Source: Arthrobacter sp. (GTDB lineage Bacteria; Actinomycetota; Actinomycetes; Actinomycetales; Micrococcaceae). From it: DNA of 46,342 nucleotides. Below, piece by piece: positions 41,671 to 46,342 of the stretch. The notes beneath the pieces were generated by a model that was not told the DNA's origin, made no database searches, and saw only the letters and a list, made by a program, of their open reading frames with translations. Position 1 is the stretch's first letter. Every line of letters starts with the position of its first letter. Where the stretch lies: the NCBI GenBank assembly GCA_026393275.1, contig JAPLAM010000075.1, positions 1 to 46,342 of the forward strand. Reading direction: 5' to 3'. The position numbers and the translations under genes were made by a program.

Positions 41671-43539
41671 TCAGATCGCTTTCACGTCTGTTGCCGGAGA
41701 AACCTCGCGGAAAATCTGCTCGGCATTTATGCGCGCGTCGTCAGAGGCGAATCCTGCGTCGCGAAACACAGCCCGTAGGGGCTCGCGCTTAGCGATTGTG
41801 CGCACAAGATTCGGTGTGATGCCCAAGCCGAAGCAGGCAGTCAGCGCGCCATCCTCGACGATGAAGACCTCGTGACCGTCAATCTCCTCGACGGCGATGG
41901 GCATCGTCAGTTCGAGCCCCCAGTCGAGCAGGACCTGGAATAGCAAGTCCTCTCCCGAACGATCCGCCTTCACGCTGCTTTCCAGCTCACCGAGCATGAG
42001 CTGGTTAGTCTCGTCCGGAGAGCGCAACACGTCCGCCATATTGGTAGCGTCGACCTTGAGCGCCCGGAACCCTACATCGAAGGCACCCTCGATGAGACCG
42101 GCTTTCTCACTAGCCAGGACACCTGACCTGCGGATGCGCTCTCGCGCCACGTCGGCAATGGTCTCGTATCCTGCTTTCGCCGCCGGCGTGGCAGGGTCAA
42201 CATTTTCCGGGTACTGAACCACGATGAATTTCCGTGAGCCTCCATCGCGCAGGTTCAACTGCATAACGGCATCGGCGGTCGTGCCTGAGCCTGCAAAGAA
42301 GTCAAGCACGGTGCAGTTTTTCGCTCCCGAAGCGCCGTAACCGATAAGCCGGGTGAGGAGGGAGACAGGCTTTGGGTAATCGAAGATCTTCTTGCCCCCG
42401 AGGATATTCGCGACTTCTTCGCTTCCGTCCTTCGTGGTACCGGCATTTAGGAGCAGAGAGCTCGGTGTGCGGGTATCGCCGCGTTGGATTCGCTCGTTTA
42501 AGTACAGCTTGCGCTTGGGAGCGCTGTCCCCTTTGAGGCCAAACTTCACGCGATTGTCGGCGATCAACTCCTGCATGGAACGCGAGTTGATCGCCCATGA
42601 CCGGCCAGCGGGCGGCCAGAAACCCTGTCCTGTGTCAGGATTGACAACCTCATAGTTCGTGTCCCCACCTGGCTTGTTGGCATCCAGAGGCACAAGTTTC
42701 CAAGGGCCCCGAGCGTCGTTGTCGGGGTTCGAGTACTCGTCAGTGCGAAGGGGCTCACCCCAGAAGCTCAGCTGGTCGCGATCCCGTGCGTAGGCGAGGA
42801 CATAGTTGTGGTTGGCGGAGATTTCCTGGTCGTCTGAGATCGAAGTGCGGGATTGCCAAATAATCGTCGCAACGAAGTTTGCAGCGCCGAAGATCTCATC
42901 CATTAAGACGCGAAGATTCGCGCCTTCTTGGTCGCCAATGGTGACAAAAATGACCCCGTCGTCAGAGAGGAGCGTCCGCGCGAGACGCAGCCGGGGGTAC
43001 ATCATTGTCAACCAGTCAGAATGAAAGCGACCATTCGTGAGCGGATTTGCGTTTAGTCGTCCTCGCTCGTCGAGCTCTCCTGATCGCAAAAGGTAAGCCC
43101 CGGTCGACGTGGAAAAGTCATCCTCGTACACAAGGTCCGATCCGGTGTTGTAAGGCGGATCAGCAAATATGACCTTTATCTTGCCGAGGTACGATTCTTG
43201 GAGCAGCTTAAGCGCGTCGAGGTTGTCGCCTTCGATGAAGAGGTTCTTTGTGGTATCGAAGTCGACAGACTCCTGACGGACTGGGCGCAGGGTCTTGGCA
43301 ATAGGAGCGTTGGCGGCGAACGCGGCGGCGCGCTTGCCGGGCCAGTCGAGCCGGTAGCGCTCCTGCGGGCCCTCGACGACGTGGTCAGAAAGTTCCTGAC
43401 GCAGGAGGTCGAAGTCAACGGCCCGGGTCGGATTGCCATCGTCATCGAACGACTCGGTAACGACACTAGGGAACAATTCGGCGAGCTTGTCGACGTGGGC
43501 GTCTGTCAGGTCGGGCGACGTCATGCGCAATTTCTCCAT
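41671..43539 (-). CDS. Type III DNA methyltransferase, Mod subunit
   Basis: The ~622-residue adenine-type methyltransferase is of the beta class. Motif IV IFADPPYNTG (DPPY 127-130) comes first, and motif I LDFFAGSGTTADAV (~412-422) comes late. The N-terminal LTDAHVDKLAELFP and NLFIEGDNLDALKLL segments and a central target-recognition region (~240-370) complete the type III pattern. I place the start at the ATG at 43539; the frame is open to 43884, but that part overlaps DUF4391, and AGAGG stands 8 bases before this ATG. It begins two bases after the DUF4391 stop. It should protect host DNA and supply the specificity for Res. Confidence 0.92.
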   Translation of the reverse strand: MEKLRMTSPDLTDAHVDKLAELFPSVVTESFDDDGNPTRAVDFDLLRQELSDHVVEGPQERYRLDWPGKRAAAFAANAPIAKTLRPVRQESVDFDTTKNLFIEGDNLDALKLLQESYLGKIKVIFADPPYNTGSDLVYEDDFSTSTGAYLLRSGELDERGRLNANPLTNGRFHSDWLTMMYPRLRLARTLLSDDGVIFVTIGDQEGANLRVLMDEIFGAANFVATIIWQSRTSISDDQEISANHNYVLAYARDRDQLSFWGEPLRTDEYSNPDNDARGPWKLVPLDANKPGGDTNYEVVNPDTGQGFWPPAGRSWAINSRSMQELIADNRVKFGLKGDSAPKRKLYLNERIQRGDTRTPSSLLLNAGTTKDGSEEVANILGGKKIFDYPKPVSLLTRLIGYGASGAKNCTVLDFFAGSGTTADAVMQLNLRDGGSRKFIVVQYPENVDPATPAAKAGYETIADVARERIRRSGVLASEKAGLIEGAFDVGFRALKVDATNMADVLRSPDETNQLMLGELESSVKADRSGEDLLFQVLLDWGLELTMPIAVEEIDGHEVFIVEDGALTACFGLGITPNLVRTIAKREPLRAVFRDAGFASDDARINAEQIFREVSPATDVKAI

Positions 43540-43541
43540 AG

Positions 43542-44207
43542 TTACCTCTGTTGCTCCAGTTCGGATTGCTTTGTCTTGATGGTGCGCCGCAGCTCGACCT
43601 TGCGGTTGATTTGAGGCTCGGTGCGGAGCTTTCTCTCCAGCGCCGTGATCTCGCGTTCGAGCTTGCGCACCGTTTGAAGCCTGGCCGCCAGCGCCGACAA
43701 TTCTTCGCCCGCCCGGAGTGGCACCGGAATCAGCGGACCCAGGAGTGCGGTGTAGAGGGAAGACAGGGTGATGGCGGTCGGCACCGGCTTCCGCTCCGTG
43801 TCGACTGGCTGCCACCCCGTCGAGTAGTAGGCGCTGAGTTGGGGTGCGCCGACGCCGAGCTGCTTGTGTGCCGCGACCATACAAACGGACCGATTGGCGC
43901 CGTCGCCGCGGGTGATCTCGAAGACAACCGGGAACGGGATCGCTTTGTCGATCGCAGTCAACACCGGCTCGGACACGTCGTCCAGCTTAGCGTCGATCTG
44001 GAAGACTTGGACCTCGGGCACCGCAGTGCTGCCGGCGAGATTAATCGTGACTTCTGCGAGCTTGTAGGCCCAGGTGATGCGCTGGACCTCGGTGACGAAC
44101 TTCTCCCGGACGGCGTGGGTGACGTGGCCGTTCTCGTAGAACTTCTCCTTCGGTATGCGGTTGCCGACCTTCGCCGCAACAGGCCACCGGTACAGCAGAT
44201 CAGCCAT
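43542..44207 (-). CDS. DUF4391-domain protein
   Basis: The ~221-residue product matches DUF4391: ADLLYRWPVAAKVGNRIPKEKFYENG at the start (cited as positions 2-27), TEVQRITWAYKLAEVTINLAG, and YYSTGWQPVD. A coiled-coil C-terminus follows (AARLQTVRKLEREITALERK). Proteins of this family commonly sit between a SNF2-type helicase and a type III Mod gene; their activity is unknown. I use the ATG at 44207, which overlaps the helicase stop by eight bases, because family similarity begins there. The coiled coil suggests a bridging or dimerisation role between helicase and Mod/Res. Confidence 0.8.
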   Translation of the reverse strand: MADLLYRWPVAAKVGNRIPKEKFYENGHVTHAVREKFVTEVQRITWAYKLAEVTINLAGSTAVPEVQVFQIDAKLDDVSEPVLTAIDKAIPFPVVFEITRGDGANRSVCMVAAHKQLGVGAPQLSAYYSTGWQPVDTERKPVPTAITLSSLYTALLGPLIPVPLRAGEELSALAARLQTVRKLEREITALERKLRTEPQINRKVELRRTIKTKQSELEQQR

Positions 44208-46342
44208 TGGCTGGTACACCCTGGACGGGGTCGACCACGGCGACAAAAGCGATCAGTTCGAAGTCGTCCAGACCCGCGATGGTCTGGGTCAGGGCCGTGG
44301 TGTGGCCTCCAGTGAAGAGGCTGTCGATGTCGCGCTCCTCGGTGGCGTCGATCATTGAGCGGATCGCATCCGTGAGCAGTTCGGAGTACTTGCCCATCTC
44401 GGCTCCCTCGCGCGTAGCTGCATTGAAAGCGTGCACGACGTCGGTGACGGGTTCGTCGTAGGGGCGGCAGCCCCCGCGGATGAGGTCGAGAAGATGCTTG
44501 GCCTGGGTGTGGTCGGCGACGACATCCCCGTCGTCGTCGAGGTAGACGAGGTAGTGGGGGTGGAGCCGGTTTCCGCGGTTGATGTTCTCCTCGGCGTTCA
44601 CGTTCCGCAGTGCGAATATCACCCCAGGCTTGAGGCCATTGGCGGGGTCGGCGGGGATGACGGCGTGGAGGCCCTTGGGGGCGGTGGCGAAGTCGCCGTA
44701 CTCCTTGATGTAACCGAGCAGGTCCATCCGGAAATCGTTGAGGCCCATGTCGGTGATCGAGACACCGGTGCGGACGTCTTCCAACTCGATGACCTCGTCC
44801 TGGAGCTTGCGGAGCTGCTCTTTGCGGAACGCAGCGTCGGAGTCTTCGACGTTGAGGACGTTGTCGTTCGCGGTGCCCGCGAGGTCGGCGATGACCATGC
44901 GGTTCTCGACGCGCTCTTTGAGGTTGATGTACTCGTCAAGGGAGATGTCGGGCCAGAAGTTCACCAGCTGAATGTGAGCGTTGATGGAGCCGATGCGGTC
45001 GATACGGCCGAAGCGCTGGATAATCCGGACTGGGTTCCAGTGGATGTCGTAGTTGATCAGGTAATCGCAGTCCTGGAGGTTCTGTCCCTCGCTGATCACG
45101 TCCGTGCCGATGAGTACGTCCAGCTCACGGGTTTCCTTCGGCATGGTCAGGTGACGCTGCTTCGAACGCGGGGAGAACATCGCCATCACCTGCTGGAAGT
45201 CGAATCCGGTACCCAAGGTAGTCTTCGAGCCGTGGCTTCCGCCCGTGATAACGGCGGTCTCCAGCCCAGCCCGCTGGAGGGTGGGGGAGAGTTCGCGGTA
45301 GAGATAGTTGGCAGTGTCCGCAAAGGCCGAGAACACCAGCACCTTGCGGTTGCCCGGGTTGATTGGATGTGCCGACTTGTCGGTGATGAGCTTCTGGAGC
45401 TTCTGGAGTTTCACGTCGCGAGCTGGGACGACCTTGCGCATCTCGTCGAGCAGCTCGCGCAGGGTCTCCCGGTCGTTCCACAAGTCACGCTGCCAGGACT
45501 CGATGTCGAGGTCATCGAAGTCGATCTTGATCTTATCGCCGAACAAGATCGCTTCGACGTTCGCGTCCTCCTCGTCATCCACGTCTAAGTCGAGACCAGC
45601 CAGGTCGGCTCTGAGTTCTGTGAGTTGGCCCGCGTGGGAATCCAGGCGCTGCAGGGTCCGGTCTACGGAGTCCTCGATCTTCGCGAGCGTCAGCCGGAAC
45701 GCGTCAACCGAACTCTCCAGCCGCTTGAGGAGGTTTACGGTCATGAGCTTCTTCAGGCCCTGCTCGCGCCCCTGCTGGCCGAGGTTGGAACGGGCGCTGC
45801 CTGCAGTGACGTTGTAGAGGTCCTCGTACTTGCTGATCCTGCTCGGGAACACGTAAGCCAGTGGGGTGTAAACGGCGAGGGTGAGGGCTTGGAGCTGCTC
45901 AAAGATGTCATTGAAGCTAGGCGCGTCCGCCAAGTCGGTCAGCGGTTCACGGATGGACATTGGTGCCAGCCGTTCGGGGAAGGCCCCAATCTCTGTGGTG
46001 TCGTAGAAGGCCTGGATGTGCTTGCGTGACCGGGCGATCGTCACCGAATCGAGGAGTTCGAAGAAGTCGAAGTCGAGCATCTGGAGGATCCGCTCGCTCG
46101 TGCGGTCCTCCGGGGCGAGCTTGGACCACTCGTTGAAGACGCGCTGGGCGTCGCTGAAGACCTTCTCGACCGTCGTCGAGATGTTCAAGTGTTGGGCAAG
46201 GTTCTCCGACTCGCCCTCGTAGGCGAGCTGGAGCTGGTTCTTCAGGTCGTTGAATCGGTTGTTCACCGGGGTCGCCGACAACATCAGCACCTTGGTCTTC
46301 ACGCCCTCGCGGATGACTCGCCGCATGAGCCGCTGGTAGCGG
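44200..46342 (-). CDS. SNF2-type SF2 helicase, partial (5' end beyond the right edge)
   Basis: At least 713 C-terminal residues are visible and the frame is still open at 46342, so the N-terminus with Walker A and B lies outside the window. Visible motifs are motif III VLMLSATPVNNRFNDL at the right edge; the HelC domain with KVLVFSAFADTANYLYREL (motif IV region); and GTDVISEGQNLQDCDYLINYD followed by VRIIQRFGRIDRIGS (motifs V and VI). This is the DISARM-DrmD/RapA-like SNF2 style. The ~200-residue middle has acidic helical segments (LAGLDLDVDDEEDANVEA), and a C-terminal ~250-residue domain is unassigned. It is the most upstream visible gene of the five-gene operon. Confidence 0.88.
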   Translation of the reverse strand, partial: RYQRLMRRVIREGVKTKVLMLSATPVNNRFNDLKNQLQLAYEGESENLAQHLNISTTVEKVFSDAQRVFNEWSKLAPEDRTSERILQMLDFDFFELLDSVTIARSRKHIQAFYDTTEIGAFPERLAPMSIREPLTDLADAPSFNDIFEQLQALTLAVYTPLAYVFPSRISKYEDLYNVTAGSARSNLGQQGREQGLKKLMTVNLLKRLESSVDAFRLTLAKIEDSVDRTLQRLDSHAGQLTELRADLAGLDLDVDDEEDANVEAILFGDKIKIDFDDLDIESWQRDLWNDRETLRELLDEMRKVVPARDVKLQKLQKLITDKSAHPINPGNRKVLVFSAFADTANYLYRELSPTLQRAGLETAVITGGSHGSKTTLGTGFDFQQVMAMFSPRSKQRHLTMPKETRELDVLIGTDVISEGQNLQDCDYLINYDIHWNPVRIIQRFGRIDRIGSINAHIQLVNFWPDISLDEYINLKERVENRMVIADLAGTANDNVLNVEDSDAAFRKEQLRKLQDEVIELEDVRTGVSITDMGLNDFRMDLLGYIKEYGDFATAPKGLHAVIPADPANGLKPGVIFALRNVNAEENINRGNRLHPHYLVYLDDDGDVVADHTQAKHLLDLIRGGCRPYDEPVTDVVHAFNAATREGAEMGKYSELLTDAIRSMIDATEERDIDSLFTGGHTTALTQTIAGLDDFELIAFVAVVDPVQGVPANG

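Noticed and set aside
38585..46342. A DISARM or BREX system
   Set aside because: The SNF2 helicase and methyltransferase resemble parts of DISARM, but no DUF1998 (DrmB) gene, PglZ or BrxC-like ATPase is visible, and a canonical type III Res is present instead. Genes beyond the right edge could change this.
24941..46342. CRISPR array, integrase, transposase or tRNA attachment site in the island
   Set aside because: No regularly spaced direct repeats, recombinase or transposase reading frame, or tRNA-like fold was seen in the intergenic regions.

Overview
The window looks like a chromosomal stretch from a high-GC actinobacterium, most likely an Arthrobacter-like member of the Micrococcaceae. 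The GC-rich codon usage, the many GTG starts and the protein families point that way; no rRNA or tRNA gene is present to fix the taxon. About the first 24.6 kb is metabolic and transport DNA. The last ~21.7 kb is accessory DNA dominated by restriction and other anti-phage-type genes.

Left part. Positions 104-7035 hold a catabolic cluster: an HpaB-type flavin monooxygenase, an MmgE/PrpD protein and a flavin reductase fused to a GntR-like regulator on the + strand. Facing them on the - strand are an FAD aromatic hydroxylase and a fumarylacetoacetate-hydrolase-family enzyme. The two halves converge on twin, nearly identical terminator hairpins with a G-run-rich spacer. Next come an acylphosphatase, a small protein with four internal repeats, a decayed SRPBCC gene and a cupin. 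A 2-hydroxyacid oxidase precedes a complete polar amino-acid ABC transporter (lipoprotein, permease, ATPase). Positions 13163-18770 are ordinary genes: a GYD protein, a DUF1801 protein, an MFS exporter, TerC, a membrane protein, a histidine phosphatase and a DUF4234 protein.

Positions 18883-19575 are a deletion scar in which a sugar-ABC permease fragment runs into alpha-glucosidase remnants. Positions 19689-24641 form an amino-acid catabolism module: a TPP-dependent decarboxylase-like enzyme, an Lrp/AsnC regulator, a HisC-like aminotransferase and an APC permease. An ATTGTG-N8-CACAAT inverted repeat lies in the divergent promoter region.

Right part. From ~24.9 kb to the end: a NERD-nuclease/SF1-helicase fusion with an overlapping uracil-DNA-glycosylase-like gene; an ADP-ribose module (ARPP-1-like gene, ADP-ribosylglycohydrolase fused to a Cys-based phosphatase, and a divergent NrtR-type Nudix regulator); an EVE-HNH nuclease; a SauUSI-like PLD-helicase-DUF3427 protein; a small membrane protein; a helicase-like fragment. 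The island ends in a tightly packed - strand operon that runs off the right edge: SNF2-type helicase, DUF4391, type III Mod, type III Res and a GmrSD-like DUF262/HNH protein.

The two best candidates for something undescribed are this five-gene operon, which joins a methylating type III R-M core to a DUF262 nuclease and a SNF2 helicase, and the overlapping glycosylase-like/NERD-helicase pair, which may share transcription with the ADP-ribose operon upstream. All functions are inferred from motifs and gene order; no database search was possible.
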